Assembly: GCA_963817405.1 (NCBI GenBank)
Contig: CAWFNW010000003.1
Coordinates: forward strand, 601,462 to 665,461
Length of the DNA: 64,000 nt
DNA from: CAWFNW01 sp963817405
GTDB taxonomy: Bacteria; Actinomycetota; Coriobacteriia; Anaerosomatales; Anaerosomataceae
Direction: 5' to 3'
Shown here: positions 42,119 through 53,670 of the stretch, in pieces
Numbering within the stretch: the first letter of the stretch is position 1
Layout of the letters: the number at the start of each line of letters is the position of its first letter
Notes under the pieces: model-generated
What the model was told of the DNA's origin: nothing
Databases searched by the model: none
What the model saw: only the letters and a program-made list of their open reading frames with translations
Translations under genes and position numbers: made by a program

Positions 42119-43011
42119 TGAGCATCGACGGAAGCACACGTCTGGCTGGCGTGATCGGGTGGCCTGTCACGCAGGCACTGTCGCCTGCCATACACAACGC
42201 GGCGTACGCTGCGATGGGTCTCAACTGGGTCTACCTGCCGCTGCCGGTCGCGGACCAGCGGCAACTGATGGTCGTCGTGGAGGCGCTCAAAGCCCTTCCG
42301 TGCGTCGGGTTCAATGTCACCATGCCGCACAAGCAGGCCATGCTTGAGCTCTGCGATGAGACCGCCATGTTCGCGCAGCTCGCCGGCTCGGTGAACACCG
42401 TGCATTCCGTGGACGGCCACCTCGTGGGGTACAACACCGACGGGCGCGGAATGCTCGAGGCGCTGCGTCTTGAGGCCGATTGGTCGCCGGAGGGGATGCG
42501 GGTCGTGGTGCTCGGTGCGGGCGGCGCGGCGGGCGCGGCTGTCGTGGCGTGTGCTGTGGGTCGTGCCGCGCATGTGACGGTGGTCAACCGTGACATGGCC
42601 CGTGCCGAAGCCCTTGCCGCGCGTGTTGAGCCGGGCCTTCGGTCGACGCAAGTTCTCACGGAGGCTGCCGGTCCCGATTCGCGTGAGGCTGTCGAGGCGG
42701 CCGATCTCATCGTCAACGCCACGCCGTTGGGTATGGCGCCAGGCGATCCGAGCCCGGTCCCCGGAGAGTGGCTGCGCGCCGGTCAAGTCGTCTTTGACAT
42801 GGTCTATCATCGACCGTCGACCGCGCTTCTCGACGCCGCACGCCAGGCTGGCGCGACGGCCCTCGGGGGTCTCGGCATGCTGGTGAGTCAGGGGGCGCTC
42901 GCCGTGGACATCTGGACCGAGGGCGCGAATGACCCAGCGCCGCGCGACGTGATGCGCGCGGCTGCGGAAGCCGCGTTCGCTCGTGCGATCGAAGCGGAGG
43001 CCGAACGATGA
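42118..43011 (+). CDS. aroE: Shikimate dehydrogenase
   Basis: A 297-residue enzyme that reduces 3-dehydroshikimate with NADPH in aromatic amino acid synthesis. The substrate side shows GVIGWPVTQALSPAIHN and FNVTMPHKQAML with the catalytic lysine; the NADP side shows VLGAGGAAGAA and VNRD; the end has GGLGMLVSQGA. ATG at 42118 shares its A with the yqeG stop; a TTG 3 bases earlier is also possible. It overlaps pilB at its end. Confidence 0.96.
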   Translation: MSIDGSTRLAGVIGWPVTQALSPAIHNAAYAAMGLNWVYLPLPVADQRQLMVVVEALKALPCVGFNVTMPHKQAMLELCDETAMFAQLAGSVNTVHSVDGHLVGYNTDGRGMLEALRLEADWSPEGMRVVVLGAGGAAGAAVVACAVGRAAHVTVVNRDMARAEALAARVEPGLRSTQVLTEAAGPDSREAVEAADLIVNATPLGMAPGDPSPVPGEWLRAGQVVFDMVYHRPSTALLDAARQAGATALGGLGMLVSQGALAVDIWTEGANDPAPRDVMRAAAEAAFARAIEAEAER

Positions 43012-44681
43012 TGGCGGCATCGGCCAGCAGGCTCGGCGCGATGCTCGTGCAGGCGGGTGTCATCACCGATGCCCAGCTTGCAGACGCGCTTGCCGCCATG
43101 GGCGAGGGGACGCTCGTCGACGCGCTCGTGAGCCAGCGGGTGACAACCGACGTTCGCATCGCGGAGGCCATCGCGGATCGGTACGGCTACGAGTACGTCG
43201 ATCTTGGCGCGCTGGAGGTCGACCACGCGGTGTCGCTCATGATCTCCCCGGAGCTCGCGCGCCGTCACCGCGCCCTACCCATCTCTATCGAGGACGACAC
43301 ACTCCTCGTGGCGATGATCGACCCGAGCGACATCCTGGCACTCGACGATATCCGCATCATGACCGGAATGCACGTTCGCCCGTGCGTCGTCACAGACTCA
43401 GACCTGCGGCAGACCGTCGACCGGGCGGCCAGCATGCAGCAGGACGTCGACCACTTGGTCGGCGATATCGGCGATCTCGGCATGCGCACCGACGCGACCG
43501 AAGCGGAGGCCTCCTCCGACGAGGAGGCGCCCGTCGCCAAGATCCTGAACGCCGTCGTCTCGGAGGCGATACGCCAAGGCGCTGGCGACATCTTCATAGA
43601 GCCGCTGGAGAGAGACGTTCGCATCCGCTACCGGGTGGACGGCGTGTGCCGCGAGGTCATGCGGAGCCCTAAGAAGCTCCATCGCCAGCTCATAAGCCGA
43701 ATCAAGATCGACTCGGGGATGGACATTGCCGAGCGGCGCATCCCGCAGGACGGCAGGTTCGGCGTGACGTTCGACGGCAAGGCGGTCGACTTCCGCGTGG
43801 CCGTGCTCCCTGCCGTGAACGGCGAGATGTCGGTCATGCGCTTGCTCTTCAGAGACTCCATCATGCTGTCGCTTGAGGAGCTCGGGTTTCTCGAGGAACC
43901 CATGAGCAGGCTGCTCGACGCACTGTCCAGGCCGTACGGCGCCATCCTGGTGACGGGACCGACCGGTTCGGGCAAGTCGACGACGCTCTACGCAGCCATC
44001 AACAAGACCACGCGCCCCACGGTCAACCTGATCACGGTCGAGGACCCGGTCGAGTACCGGCTGGAGGGACTGTCCCAGGTCCAGGTGAATGAGCGGGCCG
44101 GCCTGACGTTTGCGGGCGCCTTGCGCTCGATCCTTCGCCAGGACCCGGACGTCGTGATGGTCGGCGAGATCCGCGACAAGGAGACCGCGACGATCGCCAT
44201 CGAGGCGGCGCTCACCGGGCACTTGGTGCTGTCGACGCTCCACACGAACGACGCGCCTTCGGCGCTGACTCGTCTCACGGAGATGGGCGTCGAGCCGTTC
44301 CTGTCCGCATCAGCAGTCAACTGCGTGCTCGCGCAGCGCCTTGCGCGCCGACTGTGTCCCGAGTGCAAAGAAGCCTACACGCCGCCCGCCGAGTCGCTTG
44401 ATCGGGTCGGCTTTGCCTACGATCCGGAGGACCTTCCGACGCTCTACCGCGCACGCGGCTGCAACCGGTGCAACAACGTCGGCTATCGGGGTCGGATATG
44501 CCTCCTCGAAGTGATGACGATCAGCGAGCGCATCGAGCGCGCCTGTGTGGATCATGCCTCCGTTGATGAGATCAGACGAATGGCGATAGAAGAGGGGATG
44601 ACCACGCTCAGGATGGACGGCTTCGAGAAGGTTCGCATGGGAGTGACGTCCATCGAGGAGGTCCTGCGCGTGGTCGTCTGA
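43008..44681 (+). CDS. pilB: Type IV pilus/type II secretion assembly ATPase
   Basis: A 557-residue GspE/PilB ATPase. The N-terminal GspE-N domain (about 1-150) is followed by the motor domain: Walker A GPTGSGKSTTLY near residue 320, the Asp box LITVEDPVEY, Walker B near MVGEIRDKETA and the His box LSTLHTNDAPSA. A zinc motif with CPECK (Cys450, Cys453) and CNRCNN (about 485-488) completes the set, as expected for PilB rather than PilT. It powers pilin assembly. ATGA overlap with aroE. The rest of a pilus operon would be expected downstream but is cut off by the junction. Confidence 0.94.
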   Translation: MMAASASRLGAMLVQAGVITDAQLADALAAMGEGTLVDALVSQRVTTDVRIAEAIADRYGYEYVDLGALEVDHAVSLMISPELARRHRALPISIEDDTLLVAMIDPSDILALDDIRIMTGMHVRPCVVTDSDLRQTVDRAASMQQDVDHLVGDIGDLGMRTDATEAEASSDEEAPVAKILNAVVSEAIRQGAGDIFIEPLERDVRIRYRVDGVCREVMRSPKKLHRQLISRIKIDSGMDIAERRIPQDGRFGVTFDGKAVDFRVAVLPAVNGEMSVMRLLFRDSIMLSLEELGFLEEPMSRLLDALSRPYGAILVTGPTGSGKSTTLYAAINKTTRPTVNLITVEDPVEYRLEGLSQVQVNERAGLTFAGALRSILRQDPDVVMVGEIRDKETATIAIEAALTGHLVLSTLHTNDAPSALTRLTEMGVEPFLSASAVNCVLAQRLARRLCPECKEAYTPPAESLDRVGFAYDPEDLPTLYRARGCNRCNNVGYRGRICLLEVMTISERIERACVDHASVDEIRRMAIEEGMTTLRMDGFEKVRMGVTSIEEVLRVVV

Positions 44682-44804
44682 CGCCCGGCTTCGTGTTGTC
44701 CGACCCTGGGCGACGTGCGACACTGACGGGGCCGAGCGACGGATTGGGGCTTCGTACGGTGTGCCCGCCCTCGCTGGGTCTAGACGGAAAGGAGGTGCTT
44801 CGAC

Positions 44805-45380
44805 GTGGAACGCACGGTGGGCGACTACTTCGTCAGCGATACTGATGACGCGTTCGCGGCAGCGGACGACTCTGTGCTCAGGCCGATCGTCGTGCCGGTC
44901 GCTGCTCCCGTTCGTCTGCCGCCGCCCATGCAGGCGTCTGTCGAGACACCCGCGACAACAGTGCCCCCCGTCGGTGGAGAGGTCACGGCACCCGAGCAGG
45001 TCCCAACCACCCCTGAAGCGCCACCCGTGCTCCTGTCGCCGTCATCCGCACCAAAGGGAGAATCGCGCGGCCAGCAGCTCGCACGCGTCCTCGACGACCT
45101 GATCGGCGAGGACTCCAGCATCCATGCAGCCGCGTTGGTGAGCCTCGACGGTCTGACGATGGCATCAGCACTGCCGCCGGGCATGGAGGCGGATCGCGTC
45201 GGTGCGATGTCGGCCGCCATCCTCGGCCTAGGCGAGCGGGCTGCCGCCGAACTCGGTCGCGGGCAGCTCGCCGAGGTGATCATCGAGAGCGCCGGTACGT
45301 CTGCGGCGGCAGCAGCGTGGAACGCTCACGCTGTGAGCGCCGGCCCATTCACACCAACCACAACCAGGAGACTCGCATGA
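44805..45380 (+). CDS. Roadblock/LC7-domain protein, C-terminus replaced at the junction
   Basis: A GTG start after GGAGG opens a frame of 191 residues. It has an acidic start (MERTVGDYFVSDTDDAF), a proline-rich linker (about 35-80) and then a Roadblock/MglB-like start: ARVLDDLIGEDSSIHAAALVSLDGLTMAS and AEVIIESA. After about residue 162 (near 45,290) the remaining strands of the fold do not appear; residues there are Ala-rich and fit no Roadblock pattern, and the frame ends over the next gene's start codon. I take the last 30 residues as an artefact of the join. Such proteins regulate small GTPases, for example in polarity or twitching, which fits the pilB neighbour. Confidence 0.7.
   Translation: MERTVGDYFVSDTDDAFAAADDSVLRPIVVPVAAPVRLPPPMQASVETPATTVPPVGGEVTAPEQVPTTPEAPPVLLSPSSAPKGESRGQQLARVLDDLIGEDSSIHAAALVSLDGLTMASALPPGMEADRVGAMSAAILGLGERAAAELGRGQLAEVIIESAGTSAAAAAWNAHAVSAGPFTPTTTRRLA
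45285..45345. other. Probable junction between two unrelated genomes
   Basis: Leucine codons change from mainly CTC to mainly CTG, and the gene content changes from actinobacterial to Burkholderiales-type. The Roadblock domain is cut without its last strands, and the 5' region of a livK gene begins. Within the interval CGCTCAC (45323-45329) and GTGAGCG (45333-45339) form a 7-bp inverted repeat. The exact point of joining cannot be read. Confidence 0.75.
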
Positions 45381-46531
45381 AGACATTGATCCGCATCGCC
45401 GCTGTCACCGCGGCCGCCCTCGGCCTCGCGGCCCCGGCGCTGGCCGCCGACCTCAAGGTGGGGTTCATCACCTCGCTGTCGGGGCCGGTTTCGTCGCTCG
45501 GCATCCCGTATGGCAAGGGCATCCAGGCGGCCGCCGCCTACAAATCGGAGATCGGCGGCCGGAAGGTCCAATTGATCCAGCTCGATGACGCTTCCGACCC
45601 GTCGACGGCCGCACGCAATGCGCGCAAGCTGATCGACGAGGACAAGGTGGACGTGATCATCGGCACCGCCGGCTCGCCCGGCGCGCTGGCCATCGCCGCG
45701 GTTTCGCGCGAGACCAAGACACCGCTGATCTCGATTGCCAACGCCAACCTGCCGGGGCCGGACGGCGCCTGGATGATCACCATTCCACAGCCCGCGCCAC
45801 TGATGATCGGCGCCGTGGTCGAGCACATGAAGAAGCAGGGCATCAAGAGCGTCGGCTACATCGGTTTTTCCGACGCCTGGGGCGACCTGGTGTACGACTC
45901 GCTGAACCAGGCCGCGGGACCCGCCGGCATCAAGGTGCTGACCAACGAACGTTACGCGCGCGCCGACACCGCCGTCACCGGGCAGACGCTGAAGATCGTG
46001 GCCGCCCGCCCCGACGCCGTGATTGCCGGCGGCTCCGGAACACCCGGCGCCTTGCCGTACATGGCGCTGGCCGAGCGCGGCTACAAGGGTCCGATCTTCG
46101 GCACCCATGCGCTGATCAACCCCGACTTCATCCGCGTGGGCGGTGCGGCTGTCGAAGGCCTGATCGCGCCGACCGGACCGGTCGTGGTGGCCGAGCAATT
46201 GCCGGCCAGCAACCCGATCCGCAAAGTCGCAATGGACTTCCGCGCCGCCTATCAGAAGGCCAACGGCGTCGCGCCCAGCGATGCGTTCTCGGCCTATTCG
46301 TTCGACGCCTGGCTGATCTTCGCCGACGCCGCCGGGCGGGCGCTGGCCACCAAGGCCGAGCCGGGCACGGCGCAGTTCCGCGAAGCCCTGCACGACGCCA
46401 TCAACAGCACCAAGGAACTGGTGGGCACACACGGCGTGTACAACTTCAAGCCCGACAGCCGCTACGGCTCCGACGAGCGCTCGCGCGTCATCGTCAAGCT
46501 GGAAAAGGGCCGGTGGAAGCTGATCCCCTGA
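45377..46531 (+). CDS. livK: Branched-chain amino acid-type ABC substrate-binding protein (copy 1)
   Basis: A 384-residue periplasmic protein. The signal peptide ends at APALAADLKVG. The type I binding fold shows LKVGFITSLSGPVSSLG, AAAAYKSEIGGRKVQLI and KVLTNERYARADTAVTGQ. The family feeds LivHMGF with branched-chain amino acids, amides or aromatic acids; the ligand cannot be named. An AGGAGA site precedes the ATG. A close paralogue follows 82 bases later. Confidence 0.92.
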   Translation: MKTLIRIAAVTAAALGLAAPALAADLKVGFITSLSGPVSSLGIPYGKGIQAAAAYKSEIGGRKVQLIQLDDASDPSTAARNARKLIDEDKVDVIIGTAGSPGALAIAAVSRETKTPLISIANANLPGPDGAWMITIPQPAPLMIGAVVEHMKKQGIKSVGYIGFSDAWGDLVYDSLNQAAGPAGIKVLTNERYARADTAVTGQTLKIVAARPDAVIAGGSGTPGALPYMALAERGYKGPIFGTHALINPDFIRVGGAAVEGLIAPTGPVVVAEQLPASNPIRKVAMDFRAAYQKANGVAPSDAFSAYSFDAWLIFADAAGRALATKAEPGTAQFREALHDAINSTKELVGTHGVYNFKPDSRYGSDERSRVIVKLEKGRWKLIP

Positions 46532-46613
46532 AGACCCTCGGGCAACGATGAAGACGCCGCACACCCGGCCATCCAGCTCTTTCCGTGAAGCCGTTCAACA
46601 ACAGGAGACAACC

Positions 46614-47768
46614 GTGAGAAAGATCCTTATCCGTGCTGCATTGGCTGCCGCCGCTCTCGCGCTTGCGGGCGGCGCGCTCGCCGCCGACCTGAAGGTGGGC
46701 CTGAGCGTGTCCCTGTCGGGACCGAATTCCTCGCTGGGCATTCCCTACGCCAAGGGCATGCAGGCCGCGATCGCCTACAAGCCGGAGATCGCCGGCCACA
46801 AGGTGCAATTGATCGTGCTGGACGATGCCTCCGACCCGACCACCGCCGGGCGCAACGCCCGCAAGCTGATCGAGGAAGACAAGGTCGACGTGTTGATGGG
46901 CACCTCCGGCGTGCCGGCCGCCATCGCCATGGCACAGGTCGGCAAGGAGCTGAAGACGCCGATGATCGGCCTGACGCCGATCGTGCTGGACCCGGCCGAA
47001 AACCAGTGGTTCGTCACCGTGGCGCAGCCGACGCAGTTGATGGTCGACGCGGTGGTCGAGCGCATGAAGCGCAACGGCGTCAAGACCGTGGGCTACATCG
47101 GCTTCACCGACGCCTGGGGCGACCTGGTTTACAACGCGCTGATGAAGGCCGCCGGGCCGGCGGGCATCAAGGTGGTGAGCAACGAGCGTTACGCCCGCGC
47201 CGACGCCTCCGTCACCGGGCAGGTGCTGAAGATCGTCGCCCTGCGTCCCGACGCCGTGATGACCGGCGGCGCCGGCACGCCGGGCGCGCTGCCGTTCCTG
47301 GCGCTGGCCGAGCGCGGCTTCAAGGGCGGGGTGTACGGGCAGCACGGCCTCATCAACCCGGACTTCATCCGCGTCGCGGGCCCCGCGGGCAATGGCGCGT
47401 TGATGCCCACCGGGCCGGTGATCGTTGCCGAACAGTTGCCGGCCGACTATCCCACCCGCAAGATCGCGCTGGAGTTCCGCCAGGTCTTTCAGAAGGTGAA
47501 CAACGCGCCGTCGACCGACGCCTTCTCCGCCTATTCCTTCGACGGCTACCTGGTGTTCGCCGATGCCGCAACCCGCGCCATGACGACCAAGGCCGAGCCC
47601 GGCACGGCGCAATTCCGCGCCGCGTTGCGCGACGCGATCTTCAGCACGAAGGAGGTCGTCGGCACCCACGGCGTCTTCAACTTCAAGCCGGGCGACCTGT
47701 ACGGTGTGGACGAACGCGCGCGGGTGATCGTCAAGCTCGAAAACGGTCAGTGGAAACTGGCGCCCTGA
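46614..47768 (+). CDS. livK: Branched-chain amino acid-type ABC substrate-binding protein (copy 2)
   Basis: A second 384-residue binding protein, clearly a duplicate of copy 1: both have LGIPY at the same place, the NARKLI block, SNERYARAD or TNERYARAD, and a C-terminal EL/GWKL-type end. The GTG at 46614 follows AGGAGA and gives a clean signal peptide ending GGALAADLKVG. Differences in the ligand cleft (for example SGVPAAIAMA versus AGSPGALAIA) suggest that the two bind different ligands for one transporter. Confidence 0.92.
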   Translation: MRKILIRAALAAAALALAGGALAADLKVGLSVSLSGPNSSLGIPYAKGMQAAIAYKPEIAGHKVQLIVLDDASDPTTAGRNARKLIEEDKVDVLMGTSGVPAAIAMAQVGKELKTPMIGLTPIVLDPAENQWFVTVAQPTQLMVDAVVERMKRNGVKTVGYIGFTDAWGDLVYNALMKAAGPAGIKVVSNERYARADASVTGQVLKIVALRPDAVMTGGAGTPGALPFLALAERGFKGGVYGQHGLINPDFIRVAGPAGNGALMPTGPVIVAEQLPADYPTRKIALEFRQVFQKVNNAPSTDAFSAYSFDGYLVFADAATRAMTTKAEPGTAQFRAALRDAIFSTKEVVGTHGVFNFKPGDLYGVDERARVIVKLENGQWKLAP

Positions 47769-47778
47769 ACCGCACAGT

Positions 47779-47800
47779 CCCGGCCGCCGCCGCGGCCGGG
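47779..47800 (+). terminator. Stem-loop between livK copy 2 and livH
   Basis: CCCGGCCG (47779-47786) and CGGCCGGG (47793-47800) form a perfect 8-bp stem with a 6-base loop. It starts 10 bases after the livK stop. Such attenuating hairpins allow more binding protein than permease; no T-run follows. Confidence 0.5.
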
Positions 47801-47821
47801 CGACAACCGGAGCAATCCTGA

Positions 47822-48873
47822 ATGACATGGGACGTGGCGCTGATCCTGGGCATCGACGGCCTGGCCAATGGTGCGGTGTACCTGGTGGCCGGGCTGGGAC
47901 TGGTGCTGATCTTTTCGGTCACCCGGGTGGTGTTCGTCCCGTTCGGCGACGTGGCCGCCTTCGCGGCGCTCAGCCTGGCGGCTTTCGAAACCGGCCGCCA
48001 ACCCGCGACCATCGGGCTGGTGCTGACGCTCGCCGCGCTGGCGGTGATCGTGGAGACCTGGGGCCTGGTGCGGCGGGGTGAGTACCGCCGCATCCCGCGC
48101 GCGCTGCTCGGCTGGGGCTTGTTGCCGGCGCTGCCTTGCCTGGCCGCCTGGGCCATCAGCGGCCATGCGGTCCCGTCGGCATTGCAGATCGCCGTGGCGG
48201 TTCTGCTGGTGGTGCCGATCACACCGCTGGTCGCGCGGATCGCGCTGCAGCCGATCGCGGACGCGTCGGTGCTGGTGCTGCTGATCGTGTCGCTGGCCCT
48301 GCATTTCCTGCTGTCGGGCCTGGGCCTGTTGTTCTTCGGCCCCGAGGGCTCGCGCACCGGGCCGCTGGTCGGCGGCGCGCTGACGCTGCCGGGCGGCTTT
48401 CCGGTCAGCGGCCAGGTGCTGCTGATGATGGCGTCCGCCGTGGTGCTGAGCGCGATGTTCTATCTGCTGTTCGAGCGCACCGTCGCCGGCAAGGCGTTGC
48501 GCGCGACGGCCGTCAACCGCGTGGGCGCCCGGCTGGTGGGCATCCGGCCGGCGCGCACCGCGCTGCTGGCCTACTGCCTGGCGTCGCTGCTGGCCGGCCT
48601 GATCGGCGTGCTGGTGGCACCGGTCATGACCATGTACTACGACTCCGGTTTCCTGATCGGCCTGAAGGCCTTCGTCGCCGCCATCATCGGCGGCCTGGTG
48701 AGCTACCCCCTCACCGCGATCGGCGCGCTGGCCGTGGGCGCGGTCGAAAGCTTCGCCTCGTTCTGGAGCGGCGCGCTCAAGGACGTGATCGTGTTCAGCC
48801 TGCTGATCCCGGTGCTGATGCTGCGCTCCTTCTTCATGGCGCATGTCGAGGAAGAAGTCGAGGAAGTCGACCG

Positions 48874-48877
<4 letters not shown>
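47822..48877 (+). CDS. livH: Branched-chain amino acid-type ABC permease LivH
   Basis: A 351-residue membrane protein, longer than classical LivH (about 300) because of an insertion near residues 70-110. Typical segments are DGLANGAVYLVAGLGLVLIF, AVNRVGARLVGIRPART (the coupling loop) and GGLVSYPLTAIGALAVGAVE. It pairs with the LivM half of the next gene, whose ATG overlaps its stop. Confidence 0.93.
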
Positions 48878-50716
<1,839 letters not shown>

Positions 50717-50774
50717 GCCGCTCGGCCGTTCCGGAGGCTCATGGCACCGCAGCCCGCCGGGCGGAGGTTACCCA

Positions 50775-51507
50775 GTGAGCGACATGCTGGAGATCCGCGA
50801 CCTGCACGTGTCCTACGGCCAGGTCGACGCGGTGCGCGGGGTGAGCCTGTCGATGGCGCGTGGCGAGATCGTCACCGTGATCGGGCCCAATGGCGCCGGC
50901 AAGACCACGCTGCTCGGCGCGGCGATGGGCCTGCTGCCGTCGCACGGCGTGCTGCGCTTCCAGGGCGAGGACCTGACGGGCATCGACGTCGAGGCGCGGG
51001 TGGAGCGCGGGCTGTGCCTGGTGCCGGAAAAGCGCGAACTGTTCGGCGAACTCACGGTGCTGGACAACCTGGTGCTGGGCGCCTACGCCAAGCGGCTGTC
51101 GGCGGGAACGCTGCGCGGCCGGCTCGATTCGGTGTACGCGCGCTTTCCGCGCCTGGCCGAGCGGCGCAGCCAGCGCGCCGACACGCTGTCGGGCGGCGAG
51201 CGCCAGATGCTGGCGCTCGGCCGGGCGCTTGATGTCGGCGCCGCGCTTGCTGATGCTCGACGAACCCAGCCTCGGCCTCGCGCCGCTGGTCGTGCGCGAG
51301 ATCCTTTCCACGGTGCGCGCCCTGCGCAACGACGGCGTGTCGATCCTGCTGGTCGAGCAGAACGCGCGGGCCGCGCTCGAGACCTCCGACCACGGCTATG
51401 TGCTGGAGACCGGGGAGATCGCGCTCAGCGGCGCGTCCGCCGAACTCGCCAGCGACCCGCGGGTGCAGGCCACTTACCTGGGCGGCGGCACCGATGACGA
51501 TGAGTGA
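50775..51507 (+). CDS. livF: ABC ATPase LivF (one frameshift)
   Basis: The second ATPase of the transporter, about 240 residues. Walker A GPNGAGKTTLLG and signature LSGGERQMLALGRAL are in the first frame; after an extra T near 51,230 (GCGCTTGATG where GCGCTGATG is expected) the chain continues with LMLDEPSLGLAPLV in the next frame and ends at 51,507. LivG and LivF normally form a heterodimer. The acyl-CoA ligase start overlaps its stop. Confidence 0.88.
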
Positions 51508-53134
51508 AGCGGGTTTGACGGTCTCGCCGTTGCCGCCGGCCGAGCGCACGCTGCCGGCGATGCTGCGGCGGCAGGCCGAACGTTTCACGGGTCGGCCGCT
51601 GCTGGGCCTGGCCGGCAGCACCTGGTTGCACCAGGATGCCGCCGAGGCGGCGGCCCGGCGCGCGGCGGCGCTGCAGGCGGCCGGCGTCGGCTTCGGCGAT
51701 CGGGTGGCGCTGATGTGCAGCAACCGGGTCGAGTTCCTCGAGACATTCCTCGGCTGCGGCTGGCTGGGCGCGGTCTCGGTGCCGATCAACACCGCCGCCA
51801 TGGGCCCGCAGATCGGCTACTTCCTGGCCAACAGCGGCGCGCGGCTGCTGGTGATCGAAGTCGCAGTTCGTCGCCGCGGCTGGCGCAGGCCGACCTGTCG
51901 CGCACCGCGCTGCAGTCGATCTGGGTCGTCGGCGAAGACGCGAGCGCCGTCGCAGCGGCGATAGCCGGCGTGCCGAGCCGGGCCTATCCGCCCGCCGGCG
52001 AGGGCGTCGAGGCCGCGACCGTGAATCCGGGCGACCCGCTGGCCATCCTCTACACCTCGGGCACCACCGGCCCGGCCAAGGGCGTCATCTGCCCGCACGC
52101 GCAGTACCACTGGTGGGGCGTCAACAGCGCGCGGGTGCTGGGCGTGGGCGCGACAGACGTGCTGTGCACGACGCTGCCGCTGTTCCACATCAACGCGCTC
52201 AACACCTTCGCCCAGGCGGCGCTGGCCGGTTGCCGCGTGGTGTTCGAGCCGCGCTTTTCGGCCTCGGGTTTCTGGCCGGCCATGCGCGCGTCGCGACGCG
52301 ACCGTCGTCTACCTGCTGGGCGCGATGGTGCCGATCCTGCTGGCGCAGCCGGCGAGCGACGACGAGCGCGCGCACCGCGTGCGCATCGGCCTGGGCCCGG
52401 GCGTGCCGGCGGCGGCGGGCGCGGCCTTTCGCGAGCGCACCGGCGTGAGCCTGCTCGAAGGCTACGGCTCCACCGAGACCAATTTCGTCATCGCCACGCG
52501 CGCCCGGGGCGCCGTCCAGCGGCCTGATGGGCCGGTTGCAGCCGGGCTTCGACGCGCGGGTGGTCGACGAACACGACGTCGAATTGCCGCGCGGGCGAAG
52601 CGGGCGAACTGGTGCTGCGCGCCGACGAGCCGTTCGCCTTCGCCAGCGGCTATTTCGGCATGCCCGAGGAAACCGTCAAGGCCTGGCGCAACCTGTGGTT
52701 CCACACCGGCGACCGCGTGGTGCAGGGCGCCGACGGCGCCTTCCGCTTCGTCGACCGGATCAAGGACGCGATCCGCCGGCGCGGCGAGAACATCTCGTCG
52801 TACGAGGTCGAGCAGGTGCTGCTGGCGCCATCCGGCGGTGGCCGGCGTGGCCGTCTATCCGGTGCGCTCGGAACTGGCCGAGGACGAGGTGATGGCGGCG
52901 CTGGTGCTCAAGCCCGGCGAGCGCCTCGACCTGGCCGTGCTGGCGCGCTATTGCGAGGAGCGGCTGCCGTATTTCGCCGTGCCGCGCTACGTCGAGCTGA
53001 TGGACGACCTGCCGCGCACCGAGAATGGCAAGGTGCAGAAATACAAATTGCGCGAACGCGGCGTGACGGCCGCGACCTGGGTGCGCCCCGGCAGTGCCGG
53101 CACCGGTCGCTCGAAGCCGGGCGGCACTCGTTGA
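51500..53134 (+). CDS. AMP-forming acyl-CoA ligase (several frameshifts)
   Basis: A ligase of about 545 residues split over three frames. The ATP-binding signature is ILYTSGTTGPAKGVI; GYGSTETNF, the RIKDAIRRRGENISS hinge and the catalytic lysine in NGKVQKYKLRE are present. Breaks occur near 51,860, 51,885, 52,295, 52,510, 52,590 and 52,830, and each is explained by one extra base. The start overlaps livF; ATG at 51494 is an alternative. CaiC/DitJ-type ligases activate carnitine, terpenoid or aromatic acids; together with a Liv-type importer it suggests uptake and activation of an organic acid. Confidence 0.82.
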
Positions 53135-53204
53135 ACCGCCCACCCCTCCAGAAGGCGGCGCGCGTCAGCGCCCGTTGACTGCCATTCTTCATCTCCCGAC
53201 TTCC

Positions 53205-53646
53205 ATGCATCCGACACCGTCACCCACTGCCTTCCGGCGGCCGCGCCAGATCCGCTTCAGCGACTGCGATCCGGCCGGCATCGTCTTCTATCCGCAGTAC
53301 TTCGTCATGTTCAACGACCTGGTCGAACAGTGGGTCGACGAGGAGCTGGGGATGGGCTACCGCAGCCTCATCCTGGACCGGAAGGTCGGCCTGCCCACGG
53401 TGCGGGTGGAGGCCGATTTCCGCGCCGTCAGCCACATGGGCGACGCCGTGACGCTGTCGCTGTCGGTGGAGCGGCTCGGCGGCCGCTCGCTGACGCTGAA
53501 CCTGCACTGCCAGGGCGCCGGAGGGCGCGATCCGCATGCACATGCGCCAGGTGATCGTGACCACCTCGCTCGTGACCATGCACGCGATCGACATACCGTC
53601 CGACCTGCGCGCGGCCATCCAGCGCGCCTGCGGCGCGGCCGGCTGA
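53205..53646 (+). CDS. 4-hydroxybenzoyl-CoA thioesterase-like protein (one frameshift)
   Basis: A hot-dog fold thioesterase of about 146 residues. The N-terminal active-site segment RFSDCDPAGIVFYPQYF carries the catalytic Asp, as in 4-hydroxybenzoyl-CoA thioesterases. The break near 53,525 (GGAGGGCGCG for GGAGGCGCG) moves the end, AIRMHMRQVIVTTSLVTM, into the next frame. It follows the acyl-CoA ligase and may remove stalled acyl-CoA. Confidence 0.82.
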
Positions 53647-53670
53647 AGGCAGCCGCGTGCGGCACTGCCG

